DNA of 64,000 nucleotides from an uncultured Psychroserpens sp. (GCF_947503375.1 NZ_CANNDQ010000003.1:186001-250000); one strand, 5' to 3'. Counted from the stretch's first letter, positions 35,424 through 45,457 are shown. Made by a program: numbers and translations. The notes: generated by a model not told the origin, from the sequence alone.

Positions 35424-36551
35424 CTATTTTGAATAGGCTCTTCCTTTCCATTTGTACTCACTAAAAACAGAGATAAAAGCAATATAAACAGTAAAAAAAG
35501 GATAGAGGAAGCAACTTAGAAAATATGTCATCAGATGCATGTCTTGTTTAAAAAAACGAGCCGTTTTAAATAGCAATAAAAAATCAATACTAAACTTAAT
35601 AACTAATAAGTAAGCAAAAATATTTATTGCAATAAGATCTCCAACAACTAAAAGAGGCACAGTTATTACCAGAGCATTCATCAATAAAACATTAAGACCA
35701 ATAAATTTCGCAAACCAATTTTTATAACTAGTTGTTTTGGAAGCCCAACGAACGCGCTGTGAAATTAATTCCTTAAAATTTTCTTGAGCTGAAGTAAGAA
35801 CTATTGCTTTATCATTTTTTAAATAATGAGCTCTTTTTGGATACTTGGCTATTACTTTTTGTAATAAGAAAATATCATCTCCGCTAGAGATGTGTGTATT
35901 GCCATCAAACCCATTTAACTCCACAAACACCGATTTATCATATGCAAAATTAGCACCATTACATAAAAACGGTTTATCAATACCAAAACCACCAATACCT
36001 ACGCCTTGTAGACTCAAGAAATCAAGCAATTGAAACTTTTTAAAGAAGGTGTTGGTTTGATAATATGTTACTGGAGCAGCAACACATTTAACATCATGGT
36101 TTTGAATGTAAGAATCAAAGGCAAACAACCAATACTTTGGAAGTAAACAATCGGCATCGGTAGTTATAATCCAGTTATACTTTGAGTGTTTTATTGCTTT
36201 AGTAATCGCGTCTTTTTTAGGTGCATTAGTTAGTCTTGTGTTATTAATTATAGTAAAGTCTATATTGGTTTTGCCAAGCTTGGTTTGGATTAATTTTACA
36301 GAATGATCCATAGATGAATCGTTAACAAAAATAAGTTCATACTTATCAAAAGCGTAGTCTATTTTTAAGATGGAGTCTAATAACTTTGGGAGATGCTTTG
36401 CTTCATTTCTAAACGGAATAATAACACTAAAGCAGGTTGTTGATTCATAATCAATAATAATTGTTGTTTTCACTTTGTCAAAACCATAAATAAAAGCACC
36501 AATTAAACCAAGGTATAAGATGATAAGAATAATTATTATTACAGAAAGCAT
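35424..36551 (-). CDS. Family 2 glycosyltransferase, membrane-anchored
   Basis: The product is 375 aa. The GT-A core shows FSVIIPFRNEAKHLPKLLDSIL, the metal-binding TDADCLLP, and the QRVRWASK motif of processive GT2 enzymes. A membrane segment lies at 4-25, and a hydrophobic C-terminal region has three more (about 285-315, 325-345, 350-365). Transfer is likely at the cytoplasmic face for a polysaccharide or glycolipid. Its start overlaps the stop of the flippase-like gene by one base, so the two are co-transcribed. Confidence 0.87.
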   Translation of the reverse strand: MLSVIIIILIILYLGLIGAFIYGFDKVKTTIIIDYESTTCFSVIIPFRNEAKHLPKLLDSILKIDYAFDKYELIFVNDSSMDHSVKLIQTKLGKTNIDFTIINNTRLTNAPKKDAITKAIKHSKYNWIITTDADCLLPKYWLFAFDSYIQNHDVKCVAAPVTYYQTNTFFKKFQLLDFLSLQGVGIGGFGIDKPFLCNGANFAYDKSVFVELNGFDGNTHISSGDDIFLLQKVIAKYPKRAHYLKNDKAIVLTSAQENFKELISQRVRWASKTTSYKNWFAKFIGLNVLLMNALVITVPLLVVGDLIAINIFAYLLVIKFSIDFLLLFKTARFFKQDMHLMTYFLSCFLYPFFTVYIAFISVFSEYKWKGRAYSK

Positions 36552-37525
36552 TATTGATTGTGATTGTTAGGGAGGTTAAAATTGAGCACATAATAGCTTC
36601 CAAATAAACTTGGTAGCACAAAGTTAAATAGCCACATTAAAGTTACAATACTCAATGTAGTGAATTCATTCACACCTACAATTGAAAATAAATAAACAGC
36701 AACACTACTTTTAATAACCACATCAAAAATAAAAATCGATGGAACAATTGAAGCTAAAAAGTACATAGAAGAAATAACTACCATCGCATTGAAATAGCTT
36801 ACAGAGATTCCAAAAAATCGTAAAAAACAGTAAAATTGAAAAGAAAATACCAGATAACGCATCATTGATAATAAAATACCTAAAGCCTTAGTTTTTGTTG
36901 AAATACTTCTATAGAAATTTTTGAGTTTTTCTATTGAAAACCCTCTAATTTTTAGTTTGCTTTGTTTCAATCCAAGAAAGGTAAATAAAATGATAATTAC
37001 GACTATAATTAAAAAGCGAAAGGCTTTAAAATAATCAATATTCAAATCGTATTTAGAGTTAAGTATGCTTAACCCAATAATGCCGAAACTAATTGTGACA
37101 AGCATTTGCATGGTATTACCTATTAAATTTAATAACAGTATGGGTTTTCGTTTTTCAAAAGAATAGTATATAGCTTTGGCGCCATATTCACCAATTCGGT
37201 TTGGTGTAAATAAAGATGCAGTCAAGGCTCCCAAACTTTGCTCCATTGCATTTTTAATGGAAATGTTTTTAATAGAATTTACCAACACCTTCCACTTTAA
37301 TATTTCTAAAAACCAGTTTAAAAAGGTTAAAAGCAACAAAAAAATAAGGTTTTTGATTGAAAAAACATTGTTTTCAGTTAAAAACTGAAGAAATGTAGAA
37401 AAATCTAAATTATCATTTTCAACAAGTTTTTTATAAATAAAATAAAATGCACCAACTACAATACTTAATTTAATAAGTACAAGAAAGAATTGTTTAGTTT
37501 TGTAAGGAAGGCCACCAAAATGCAT
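36551..37525 (-). CDS. Flippase-like/LPG-synthase-type integral membrane protein
   Basis: The product is 324 aa from the ATG at 37525 (MHFGGLPYKTKQFFLVL); the longer track start at 37561 would overlap the divergent gene at 37552. There are about eight hydrophobic segments. The pattern FLNWFLEILKWKVLV ... SLGALTASLFTPNRIGEYGAKAIYY is typical of the UPF0104/LPG synthase transmembrane family, which includes lipid flippases. With the GT2 gene downstream it may handle a glycolipid intermediate. Confidence 0.78.
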   Translation of the reverse strand: MHFGGLPYKTKQFFLVLIKLSIVVGAFYFIYKKLVENDNLDFSTFLQFLTENNVFSIKNLIFLLLLTFLNWFLEILKWKVLVNSIKNISIKNAMEQSLGALTASLFTPNRIGEYGAKAIYYSFEKRKPILLLNLIGNTMQMLVTISFGIIGLSILNSKYDLNIDYFKAFRFLIIVVIIILFTFLGLKQSKLKIRGFSIEKLKNFYRSISTKTKALGILLSMMRYLVFSFQFYCFLRFFGISVSYFNAMVVISSMYFLASIVPSIFIFDVVIKSSVAVYLFSIVGVNEFTTLSIVTLMWLFNFVLPSLFGSYYVLNFNLPNNHNQ

Positions 37526-37551
37526 AGTACAAAATAAACCATTAAAATGAT

Positions 37552-38184
37552 ATGATTTCAATTTTTAAAATACAAAAGCCTAATGTATTGATAATATTAC
37601 TGTTGGTAGGTGTGTTTTCATTTGCACAAAAAGAAACCAATAAATGGAAAGCACAAGTAGCTGTTGGTGTAAACAGCCCGTCACAATCTGGTTTTGTTGA
37701 AGAATTTGAAGCACAGTCAATCAATTTTCCTACTGTTAACCTTGGTATTCAACGCATGTTTAAACAACAGTTTGGCGCTAAATTAGATTTTGGGTTTAAT
37801 CGCTTTTCTAATGCAAATGATTCACCAGAATTTAAAGTTAATTATTCGAGAATAAATGCTCAATTCGTGTACGACCCAACAGAGTCAATAGCATTCTTAC
37901 CACAACGTGTAGGTTTGGTTACTCACGCTGGACCAGGTTTTACGTTTGTTAAACCTTTAGGTGACTTTGCAAATAATAACATATCTTTTCTAAATGTTAT
38001 GGCTGGCTTTGAAGTGCATTACGGATTGTCAGAACGCATGTCACTTTATACAGATGTGTCTTATGTACTTGGCTTAGGTAAAGATTTTGATCCCATTACC
38101 GAAGGTCTTGGATCGTTTAATGGTAACCTTTTAACACTAACTTTTGGAATTACGTTTTCAATAAGTGGGTGTCAATATTGTTAA
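37552..38184 (+). CDS. Outer-membrane beta-barrel protein
   Basis: The product is 210 aa. The signal peptide is NVLIILLLVGVFSFAQ. Alternating strands follow (WKAQVAVGVNSPS, FGAKLDFGFNRFS, NYSRINAQFVYDP, AGFEVHYGLS, LTLTFGITFSI), consistent with an OmpA-type eight-stranded barrel lacking a peptidoglycan-binding domain. It is divergent from the flippase-like gene and 3 bp before ruvC. Confidence 0.78.
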   Translation: MISIFKIQKPNVLIILLLVGVFSFAQKETNKWKAQVAVGVNSPSQSGFVEEFEAQSINFPTVNLGIQRMFKQQFGAKLDFGFNRFSNANDSPEFKVNYSRINAQFVYDPTESIAFLPQRVGLVTHAGPGFTFVKPLGDFANNNISFLNVMAGFEVHYGLSERMSLYTDVSYVLGLGKDFDPITEGLGSFNGNLLTLTFGITFSISGCQYC

Positions 38185-38187
38185 TGC

Positions 38188-38742
38188 ATGAATAAAGAAA
38201 AAATCATATTGGGTATTGATCCTGGAACTACTATTATGGGATTCGGACTTATTCGAGTTGAAGGTAAAACGATGATTTTTCTCCAACTCAATGAACTTGA
38301 TCTTAAGAAGTACTCAGATCATTACTTGAAACTGAAACTTATCTTCGAGCGCACCATTGAATTAATAGACACTTACCATCCAGATGAAATAGCTATTGAA
38401 GCACCTTTTTTCGGAAAAAACGTCCAGAGTATGCTTAAATTAGGTCGTGCTCAAGGTGTCGCTATGGCAGCAGGACTATCACGTGAAATTCCAATTACTG
38501 AATATTCGCCTAAGAAGATTAAAATGGCCATCACAGGTAATGGAAACGCCAGTAAAGAGCAAGTGGCTAAAATGCTTCAAAATTTATTGAATTTAAAGAA
38601 GTTACCCAAAAACTTGGATGCTACTGATGGTTTAGCAGCAGCTGTTTGTCACTTCTATAACGAAGGTCGAATAGAAGTTGGTAAAAGTTATTCTGGTTGG
38701 GCAAGTTTTGTAAAAAAAAATGAGAATCGTGTTAAGAAATAA
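38188..38742 (+). CDS. ruvC: Crossover junction endodeoxyribonuclease RuvC
   Basis: The product is 184 aa. It resolves Holliday junctions with RuvAB. The catalytic acids lie in ILGIDPGTTIMGFGLI, EIAIEAPFFGKNVQS and DATDGLAAAVCHF. The Lys-rich loop YSPKKIKMAITGNGNASKEQV is typical. It is followed after 21 bp by hemW. Confidence 0.96.
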   Translation: MNKEKIILGIDPGTTIMGFGLIRVEGKTMIFLQLNELDLKKYSDHYLKLKLIFERTIELIDTYHPDEIAIEAPFFGKNVQSMLKLGRAQGVAMAAGLSREIPITEYSPKKIKMAITGNGNASKEQVAKMLQNLLNLKKLPKNLDATDGLAAAVCHFYNEGRIEVGKSYSGWASFVKKNENRVKK

Positions 38743-38763
38743 TTTTACGACTATTTTTCTTTA

Positions 38764-39894
38764 ATGTCAGGCATTTACATACATATACCATTTTGCAAAC
38801 AAGCCTGTCATTATTGTGATTTTCATTTTTCCACGTCTTTGAAAAAACGGGATGCTATGGTAAAAGCTTTAGCCGATGAAATTACATTACGTAAAGAGGA
38901 GTTTAAAGCAACTACTGTAGAGACTATTTATTTTGGAGGAGGTACACCAAGCCTTTTGAACACCAAGGAACTTCAGTTTTTAATTGATACCATTTATTAT
39001 AATTACCAAGTGTCTACTAATCCTGAGATTACGCTTGAAGCAAATCCAGATGATCTTTCTGAAAAGCAAATCCATAGTTTATCAACTTCACCTATAAATA
39101 GATTGAGTATTGGCATCCAATCTTTTTTTGAAGCAGATCTAAAGTTGATGAATAGGGCTCATAATGCCCAAGAAGCTAGAACCGTTTTAGCTCAAGCAAA
39201 TCAATACTTTGATAATATTTCTATTGATTTAATTTATGGCATTCCTGGATTAAGTAACGAACGTTGGCAAAAGAATATTGAGATTGCATTATCGTATCAG
39301 GTTCCACATATTTCAAGCTATGCGTTAACTGTAGAGCCTAAAACAGCATTAGAGCGTTTCATAAAAAAGGGAATCATCAATAATGTCGATGACGATAAGG
39401 CACATGAGCAATTTCATATGCTTATAGAGACTTTAGAAGTAAATCATTTTATTCATTATGAATTGTCAAATTTTGGTAAAGAAGGGCTCTTCAGTAGAAA
39501 CAATTCTGCATATTGGCAAGGTAAATTGTACATAGGCATTGGCCCATCTGCGCATTCATTTAATGGTTCTCAACGTAGCTGGAATGTACGCAATAATTCA
39601 AAATACATAAAGGCCATAGAAAATAGAACACTTCCACTTGAAATAGAAACATTAACAACTACAGATCGATATAATGAGTATATCATGACTGGTTTACGAA
39701 CCATTTGGGGCGTATCTTTAGATAAAGTTGGAATAGATTTTGGAATGTCATATAAAAAATATCTTTTGCAACAATCACAGCCCTTTATAAATGAACATTT
39801 ATTGTATATTGATGGTGAAAAGTTAATGGTTACTAAAAAAGGAAAATTTTTGAGCGATGGTATTGCTTCAGATTTATTTAAGCTTAATTTATAA
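38764..39894 (+). CDS. hemW: Radical SAM heme chaperone HemW-like
   Basis: The product is 376 aa. The radical SAM cluster motif is CKQACHYCDFHFS near residues 11-21 and the SAM-binding motif is YFGGGTPSLL. The C-terminal HemN-like domain starts near 290. The longer N-terminus of coproporphyrinogen III oxidase HemN is absent, which favours HemW, a heme-binding chaperone. It overlaps the next gene by one base (TAATG). Confidence 0.92.
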   Translation: MSGIYIHIPFCKQACHYCDFHFSTSLKKRDAMVKALADEITLRKEEFKATTVETIYFGGGTPSLLNTKELQFLIDTIYYNYQVSTNPEITLEANPDDLSEKQIHSLSTSPINRLSIGIQSFFEADLKLMNRAHNAQEARTVLAQANQYFDNISIDLIYGIPGLSNERWQKNIEIALSYQVPHISSYALTVEPKTALERFIKKGIINNVDDDKAHEQFHMLIETLEVNHFIHYELSNFGKEGLFSRNNSAYWQGKLYIGIGPSAHSFNGSQRSWNVRNNSKYIKAIENRTLPLEIETLTTTDRYNEYIMTGLRTIWGVSLDKVGIDFGMSYKKYLLQQSQPFINEHLLYIDGEKLMVTKKGKFLSDGIASDLFKLNL

Positions 39895-40643
39895 TGCTAA
39901 CAACGATACAATACAATTCTAAAAAGATACAGATAGATTTATCAAAACCGCTTGATATTTCTATACCAATGCGAGCATCAAAATCTAATGTAAATGCTTG
40001 GTATATTGACGAGCCAAAGATTGAACCTGTACAATTAGATGATTGGATTGGGAGCGTGGCTCAAGGTGCCGATGTTAATTTTAATACCATAAAGTTCAAT
40101 CCGCATGCACATGGCACACATACAGAATGTATTGGTCATATAACTAAAGAATTTTATTCAGTAAATAAACAACTTAAGACCTTCTTCTTTTCTGCTGAAG
40201 TGATTTCTCTCGCACCAGAAAAATTTCTTAAGGATTATGTGTTCTCTAAAGCGCAATTACAATTTGCTATTGATAAAAAACGCCCTCAAGCATTGGTTGT
40301 AAGAACACTCCCTAATATGAAAGAAAAACTGTCAAGACAGTATTCAAATACGAACTGGCCATATTTTAAAGAAGAAGCCATTGAGTTTTTGGTCAATAAA
40401 GGAATAAAACATTTATTGGTTGACTTGCCAAGTATAGATAGAGAACATGATGGTGGTGAATTGCGAGCCCATAAAGCATTTTGGGGTTTTAAAGATAAGC
40501 TTCGTAAAGACTGTACGATTACTGAATTTATTTATGTTCAAAATAAAATTAAGGATGGATCATACATGTTAAACCTGCAAATAGCGCCTTTTGAAAACGA
40601 TGCATCTCCAAGTAAACCTATTTTATATAAGATTATAGCTTAA
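39894..40643 (+). CDS. Cyclase-family protein (kynurenine-formamidase-like)
   Basis: The product is 249 aa. The metal-binding motif HxGTHxxxxxH appears as HAHGTHTECIGHI, and DLPSIDREHDGGELRAHKAFWG closes the site. It hydrolyses or cyclises amides in the wider family; the substrate is not evident. It is coupled to hemW by a one-base overlap. Confidence 0.85.
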   Translation: MLTTIQYNSKKIQIDLSKPLDISIPMRASKSNVNAWYIDEPKIEPVQLDDWIGSVAQGADVNFNTIKFNPHAHGTHTECIGHITKEFYSVNKQLKTFFFSAEVISLAPEKFLKDYVFSKAQLQFAIDKKRPQALVVRTLPNMKEKLSRQYSNTNWPYFKEEAIEFLVNKGIKHLLVDLPSIDREHDGGELRAHKAFWGFKDKLRKDCTITEFIYVQNKIKDGSYMLNLQIAPFENDASPSKPILYKIIA

Positions 40644-40669
40644 ATTTTTAGCCATACTATTACACAATT

Positions 40670-41278
40670 ATGGAAACATTTTTTATCATTATTATTAGCA
40701 TATTGGTCACTTTAGCAATTGTTACCTTAGTTAAACAATTAAAAGTAAAAAAGCGAACCAATTCTCAATCAGTCATTCTACTAGATAAAATCAAAAAAGT
40801 ATGCAAATTTATAACAGTTGAAGGTGATTTTGCCGAAATATATCACTATGAGGATGTTAAAGAACGGTTTTTAAAATTGGTTACTAGTAGAAAAAAGGCA
40901 TTAGTAGTCATAAATGCAAAAGCACATGTTGGATTTGATTTGTCAAAGATTCAACTTGAATCTAATGTGAAAACGAAAACGGTTAAATTATTTCATTTTC
41001 CGCAACCCGAAGTGTTATCTATAGAAACCGATTTGAATTACTATGATAAAAAGGACGGTATGTTCAATAAGTTTGAAGCTTCAGACTTAACTGAATTGCA
41101 TAATGAAGCTAAGCTTCATATCATGAATAAAGTACCAGAAAGTGGGTTATATGAAATAGCTAAAAAAGAGGCTTTAGAATCGGTATTGCTTATTGAAGCT
41201 ATTGTAGAAACCATTGGGTGGACGCTAGATTATTCTGCATTAAAAATAGAAGAGAGCGCACCAAAAAAATTAAACTAG
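40670..41278 (+). CDS. DUF4230 protein, membrane-anchored
   Basis: The product is 202 aa. A single N-terminal membrane anchor (TFFIIIISILVTLAIVTLV) precedes the DUF4230 domain (ILLDKIKKVCKFITVEGDFAEIYHYEDVKE ... KKALVVINAKAHVGFDLSKI). The function is unknown; it may act at the membrane as a scaffold. The next gene starts 2 bp downstream, implying operon structure. Confidence 0.85.
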   Translation: METFFIIIISILVTLAIVTLVKQLKVKKRTNSQSVILLDKIKKVCKFITVEGDFAEIYHYEDVKERFLKLVTSRKKALVVINAKAHVGFDLSKIQLESNVKTKTVKLFHFPQPEVLSIETDLNYYDKKDGMFNKFEASDLTELHNEAKLHIMNKVPESGLYEIAKKEALESVLLIEAIVETIGWTLDYSALKIEESAPKKLN

Positions 41279-41280
41279 TA

Positions 41281-41982
41281 ATGAAACTAAAGCGATTATC
41301 AATTTCAAAGTTTTTAAAAAGTAACTGGGTAATAACCCTTACGTCAACGATGATTGGTGTTATCATTGGATTGTATTTAACAAATTACAATGAATCACAA
41401 AAATTAGAAGATGATCAAGAAATAGCTTTTGATATGGTTAAACAAGAGCTTAAAAAGAATGATAATGCTTTAAAAGCCTATGATTCAATAAGTCGAATCA
41501 TGTTTAAAAAGGCGAGTTATGTGTTTTCAAGAATGAATGAAGATTATGAGATTTACATTTCAAAAGACTCCGTTTCCAAGTTCAAAGAAAAATCTAAAGA
41601 CATCGTCACAGATATAACTGTTGAAGCGGTTCCAAATGACAAAAACAAGGTAAAAGTAAAAGGCGAAATGACTTTAAATGTAGATTCTAAATTAGTGATT
41701 CTAGATCTCAATAATATCATTTGGGAGTCTTATAAACAAACCAATTTTTTGAATCTTACAGACTTTGAATGTATTACAGCGCTTGAAGAATTATATCAAT
41801 TACAAGATAGTTATAACGATGATAATAGAAAATGGGTAAATGCATTTATTAATGGAAGCCTCTTTGAAGGCTATGATGAAATGGTTGAGTTTATGCGGTT
41901 ATGGGAAAAATTATTAACCATGAATGATATTTTGTTAAACATGTACACTATAAATTCTGAAGAGGTGTCTAATTGCTACTAA
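41281..41982 (+). CDS. Hypothetical single-pass membrane protein
   Basis: The product is 233 aa from ATG 41281; the track's earlier start overlaps the DUF4230 gene. After a basic N-terminus comes one membrane helix (WVITLTSTMIGVIIGLYLTNY), then a charged, helical extracytoplasmic or cytoplasmic domain (KLEDDQEIAFDMVKQELKKNDNALKAYDSI). I recognise no family. The gene follows DUF4230 by 2 bp and precedes the MmcQ/YjbR gene by 1 bp. Confidence 0.6.
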   Translation: MKLKRLSISKFLKSNWVITLTSTMIGVIIGLYLTNYNESQKLEDDQEIAFDMVKQELKKNDNALKAYDSISRIMFKKASYVFSRMNEDYEIYISKDSVSKFKEKSKDIVTDITVEAVPNDKNKVKVKGEMTLNVDSKLVILDLNNIIWESYKQTNFLNLTDFECITALEELYQLQDSYNDDNRKWVNAFINGSLFEGYDEMVEFMRLWEKLLTMNDILLNMYTINSEEVSNCY

Positions 41983-41983
41983 G

Positions 41984-42346
41984 ATGAATATTGAAGATTA
42001 CAGAAATTACTGTATGAAGAAACAGGAAGTGACAGAGCATTTCCCTTTTGATCAAGATACGTTGGTATTTAAAGTGCTTGGAAAAATGTTTGCTTTGGCT
42101 TCTTTGAATAAGTGGGAACAAGGTGAAGGTTTTATAAACTTAAAATGTGATCCCAACTATGCTGTAGAGTTGAGAGAAGCCTATAGTAGTATTCAACCAG
42201 GTTATCATATGCATAAGAAGCAATGGAATAGTGTTTATATTCATACAGGAGAGCTTGCCACAAAACTAATTTTTGAATTGATCGACCATTCTTATGAAAT
42301 GGTAGTAAAAGGAATGACCAAAAAAATGAGAGATTCATTATTGTAA
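41984..42346 (+). CDS. MmcQ/YjbR-family protein
   Basis: The product is 120 aa. The YjbR/CyaY-like fold is indicated by MNIEDYRNYCMKKQEVTEHFPFDQDTLVFKVLGKMFAL and the ending KKQWNSVYIHTGELATKLIFELIDHSYEMVVKGMTKKMR. This family folds like a DNA-binding domain but is not well characterised. It is the last of a four-gene run from hemW onward with short gaps. Confidence 0.9.
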   Translation: MNIEDYRNYCMKKQEVTEHFPFDQDTLVFKVLGKMFALASLNKWEQGEGFINLKCDPNYAVELREAYSSIQPGYHMHKKQWNSVYIHTGELATKLIFELIDHSYEMVVKGMTKKMRDSLL

Positions 42347-42390
42347 AGTAGCTAAAGAAATTTACCTATCATTGCAAAAAACCAAACGAT

Positions 42391-42969
42391 ATGAGTGTAC
42401 TACAAACACTTCAAGAACGAAGCAACAACAGTTGTGAACTATGTTCAGCTACTGATAGGTTGTCTCAATATACCATTCCACCATCATTAAATGAAAATGT
42501 AGCTAATGATCTATTGGTTTGTAATACGTGTAAAGATCAAATAGAAGAGCGCGAAGAGATGAATCCAAACCATTGGAGATGTTTAAATGATAGCATGTGG
42601 AGCGAACATGTTGCAGTGCAAATAATGGCTTGGCGAATTTTACAACGACTTCGTAGCGAAGGTTGGCCTCAAGATCTTTTGGATATGATGTACCTCAATG
42701 ATGAAGCATTGGGTCTAGCCAGAGCAACTGGAGAACATGAAGATGAAGTTAATAAGATCATTCATCGTGACTCTAATGGTGTTGTTCTAGAATCTGGTGA
42801 CGCAGTGGTTTTGGTAAAAGATTTAAAAGTAAAAGGCTCAAGTATGGTTGCTAAGCAAGGTACTGCAGTTAGAAACATTAGATTAGATCGAGAAAATGCT
42901 GAATATATTGAAGGTAAAGTCGATGGGCAACAAATTGTCATCATCACACAATATGTAAAGAAACTGTAG
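42391..42969 (+). CDS. PhnA-family (YjdM-like) zinc-ribbon protein
   Basis: The product is 192 aa. The N-terminal ribbon has two CxxC pairs (CELC and CNTC), a middle helical region, and a C-terminal PhnA SH3-like domain (NGVVLESGDAVVLVKDLKVKGSSMVAKQGTAVRNI ... IVIITQYVKKL). Originally linked to alkylphosphonate use, the family's real role is unclear and no phn genes are nearby. Confidence 0.88.
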   Translation: MSVLQTLQERSNNSCELCSATDRLSQYTIPPSLNENVANDLLVCNTCKDQIEEREEMNPNHWRCLNDSMWSEHVAVQIMAWRILQRLRSEGWPQDLLDMMYLNDEALGLARATGEHEDEVNKIIHRDSNGVVLESGDAVVLVKDLKVKGSSMVAKQGTAVRNIRLDRENAEYIEGKVDGQQIVIITQYVKKL

Positions 42970-42974
42970 GAATT

Positions 42975-43241
42975 ATGTTAGAAATAAGACCAAGTTGCGA
43001 AAATTGTAATAAGCCTCTGCCTTTTGATTCTAAAGAGGCTATGATATGCACCTTTGAGTGTACTTATTGTAAAGATTGTGTGGTGTCTGTCTTAGAGTAT
43101 GTGTGTCCTAATTGTGGAGGCGGTTTTGAAAATCGACCAATTAGACCAGAGCTTCTACTAAAGAAATATCCACCATCAACACTAATAATCCATAAACCAG
43201 TAGATGTGATTAAACATCAAGAACGGTTAAAAAACAAATAG
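42975..43241 (+). CDS. DUF1272 zinc-binding protein
   Basis: The product is 88 aa. Cysteine pairs in LEIRPSCENCNKPLPFDS, CTFECTYCKDC and YVCPNCGGGF fit the DUF1272 metal-binding pattern. Its function is unknown. It lies 5 bp after the PhnA-like gene and 3 bp before the DUF885 gene. Confidence 0.9.
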   Translation: MLEIRPSCENCNKPLPFDSKEAMICTFECTYCKDCVVSVLEYVCPNCGGGFENRPIRPELLLKKYPPSTLIIHKPVDVIKHQERLKNK

Positions 43242-43244
43242 ATC

Positions 43245-44981
43245 ATGTCATACATTAGAGCATTGATTATAGGTTTAGGTGTTACCTTACTGTTTGCGTG
43301 TCAAGAAAAAGCAGAAGTAAATTCACCATCTAAACAATTACAACTTATTATTGACAGTTACGAAGTTCATGAAGGTTACGATAAACAACAATATCCATTG
43401 GGTATTTTTACTGAGGCGTATTATAAATCTGAAGCTGAGTTTGCTAAGTTTACATTAGAAGAACTTTCAAAAATTAAAAAAGAAACACTTAGTGAAACAG
43501 AACAAATTTCATTACCGCTTTTAAAATTTGTATTACAAGATCGCATAGATTATTATGAGTTTGAAGGTTATCTTAATCCGTTGCTGTCAGATTCAGGTTT
43601 TCATAGTAATTTGACGTATGAAGTTAGACCACTAACAAACTACGATCAAGTAAAAATCTATTTGAACAAATTAAATGCAATTCCAGAATTTGTATCTCAA
43701 AACCTGGTTAACTTAAGAGAAGGTTTGAAAAAAGGAGTATCACAACCACTAGTTATCTTTAACGGTTATGAGTCTACTTACGATATGCACATTGTAGATA
43801 ATGTTGAAGATAGTTTTTATTATTCGCCATTTAAAAACTTACCAAATGATTTAAATGAAACTCAAAAAGACTCTGTGTTAAATGCTGCTAGGTTAGCAGT
43901 AGAAAGCAATGTTATCCCTCAGTTTAAGCGTATAAAAATATTTTTTGAGACTGAGTATTTACCAAAAACAAGAACGAGTATAGGAGTTTCTGAAACGCCT
44001 AATGGAGCAGCATATTATCAAAATAGAATTAACTTTTACACAACAAGCACACACTATACAGCAGATGATATACATCAAATCGGACTTAATGAAGTGGCGC
44101 GTATCAGATCAGAGATGAAAACCATCATCAAAGATTTGAATTTTAAAGGAAGCTTTGCAGATTTTTTTCATTTTTTAAGAACTGACAAACAATTTTATGC
44201 TGAAACACCAGAAGAACTTTTAATGATTGCTCGTGATATGGCAAAACGAGCAGATGCACAATTACCAAGATTTTTTAAAACGTTACCACGCAAGCCTTAC
44301 GGTGTGGCACCTGTACCTGAAGCTATAGCTCCAAAATATACTACTGGACGTTACATTGGTACTGAAAAAGAAAGTACAGATCCAGGATATTACTGGGTTA
44401 ATACATACGATTTGTCTAGTAGAACATTGTATACGATGCCATCATTAACAGTTCATGAGGCTGTTCCAGGTCATCATTTACAAGGGAGTTTAAACAATGA
44501 GTTAGGCGATAGTATTCCAAAATTTAGAAGGGATCTATATTTGTCAGCTTACGGTGAAGGATGGGGACTATACTGCGAATTTTTAGCCGAAGAAATGGGA
44601 ATGTATACGACACCTTATGAACAGTTTGGGAAACTTACTTACGAAATGTGGCGAGCTTGTAGGCTAGTTGTAGATACCGGGATTCATGCAAAAGGATGGA
44701 CACGAGATCAAGTTATAAACTACATGGCTTCAAATACGGCGTTATCTTTGCACGAAATTAATACAGAAACTGATAGATATATTTCATGGCCAGGACAGGC
44801 ACTTTCTTATAAAATAGGTGAATTGAAAATTAGGGCGCTAAGACAACAAGCTGAAAAAGAGCTGGGTGCTAGATTTGATATTAGAGAGTTCCATGACGTG
44901 ATTTTAAGCCAAGGAACAGTAACGCTTGCGCTTTTAGAAGATAGAATCGATCGATATATTAACAATATAAAAGCTAAATAA
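43245..44981 (+). CDS. DUF885 lipoprotein, putative zinc metallopeptidase
   Basis: The product is 578 aa. The signal peptide ends in the lipobox TLLFAC. The DUF885 core shows a HEXXH-like metal motif in TVHEAVPGHHLQGSL, with AYGEGWGLYCEFLAEEMGM downstream as a likely third ligand region. These proteins are thought to be periplasmic or surface peptidases. It ends the operon that begins with the PhnA-like gene. Confidence 0.88.
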   Translation: MSYIRALIIGLGVTLLFACQEKAEVNSPSKQLQLIIDSYEVHEGYDKQQYPLGIFTEAYYKSEAEFAKFTLEELSKIKKETLSETEQISLPLLKFVLQDRIDYYEFEGYLNPLLSDSGFHSNLTYEVRPLTNYDQVKIYLNKLNAIPEFVSQNLVNLREGLKKGVSQPLVIFNGYESTYDMHIVDNVEDSFYYSPFKNLPNDLNETQKDSVLNAARLAVESNVIPQFKRIKIFFETEYLPKTRTSIGVSETPNGAAYYQNRINFYTTSTHYTADDIHQIGLNEVARIRSEMKTIIKDLNFKGSFADFFHFLRTDKQFYAETPEELLMIARDMAKRADAQLPRFFKTLPRKPYGVAPVPEAIAPKYTTGRYIGTEKESTDPGYYWVNTYDLSSRTLYTMPSLTVHEAVPGHHLQGSLNNELGDSIPKFRRDLYLSAYGEGWGLYCEFLAEEMGMYTTPYEQFGKLTYEMWRACRLVVDTGIHAKGWTRDQVINYMASNTALSLHEINTETDRYISWPGQALSYKIGELKIRALRQQAEKELGARFDIREFHDVILSQGTVTLALLEDRIDRYINNIKAK

Positions 44982-45169
44982 AGTAATGTAAATTACTGTT
45001 TATGTGTTTTTTATCGAATAAAACAAGCCATTTATAATCGAAATCTAACCAATTATACATTTAGTCGAAAATATAGCATGAGCTGTAAATAATTTTAGAT
45101 ATTTATATCATAATAAAATGATTAATAGCACTAAAATTTACAGTTAGATCAACCTTAAATCATGTTATT

Positions 45170-45457
45170 ATGAACCTAGAAATTACACACACAAATAACT
45201 TTTTCAAAGTTAAAGGCGCTTTAGATAGACGAAATATTCACCTATTTAAGAGTAAATTCAGAAATATTTTTGATACATCAAGCACAATTACTATTAGTAT
45301 CGAAGACCTAAGTAGTATAGATAGATATGGTGTTAATGCTATTGCTCAACTTCACAATGAATCTATTGTAAGACAAAAGCGTTTATCAATCATTGGTTTG
45401 GGGTGTAAAGAACTTTACGATCATTTTAAAGCTCAAGAACAAGAGACTGCAGCTTAA
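45170..45457 (+). CDS. Small STAS-domain-like protein
   Basis: The product is 95 aa. The pattern FKVKGALDRRNIHLFKSKF ... ITISIEDLSSIDRYGVNAIAQLHNESIVRQKRLSIIGLG resembles the anti-sigma-factor antagonist fold, with S at the position of the phosphorylated residue (SSIDRYG). No anti-sigma kinase gene is adjacent. It has its own 188-bp upstream region and abuts the convergent DUF4407 gene. Confidence 0.7.
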   Translation: MNLEITHTNNFFKVKGALDRRNIHLFKSKFRNIFDTSSTITISIEDLSSIDRYGVNAIAQLHNESIVRQKRLSIIGLGCKELYDHFKAQEQETAA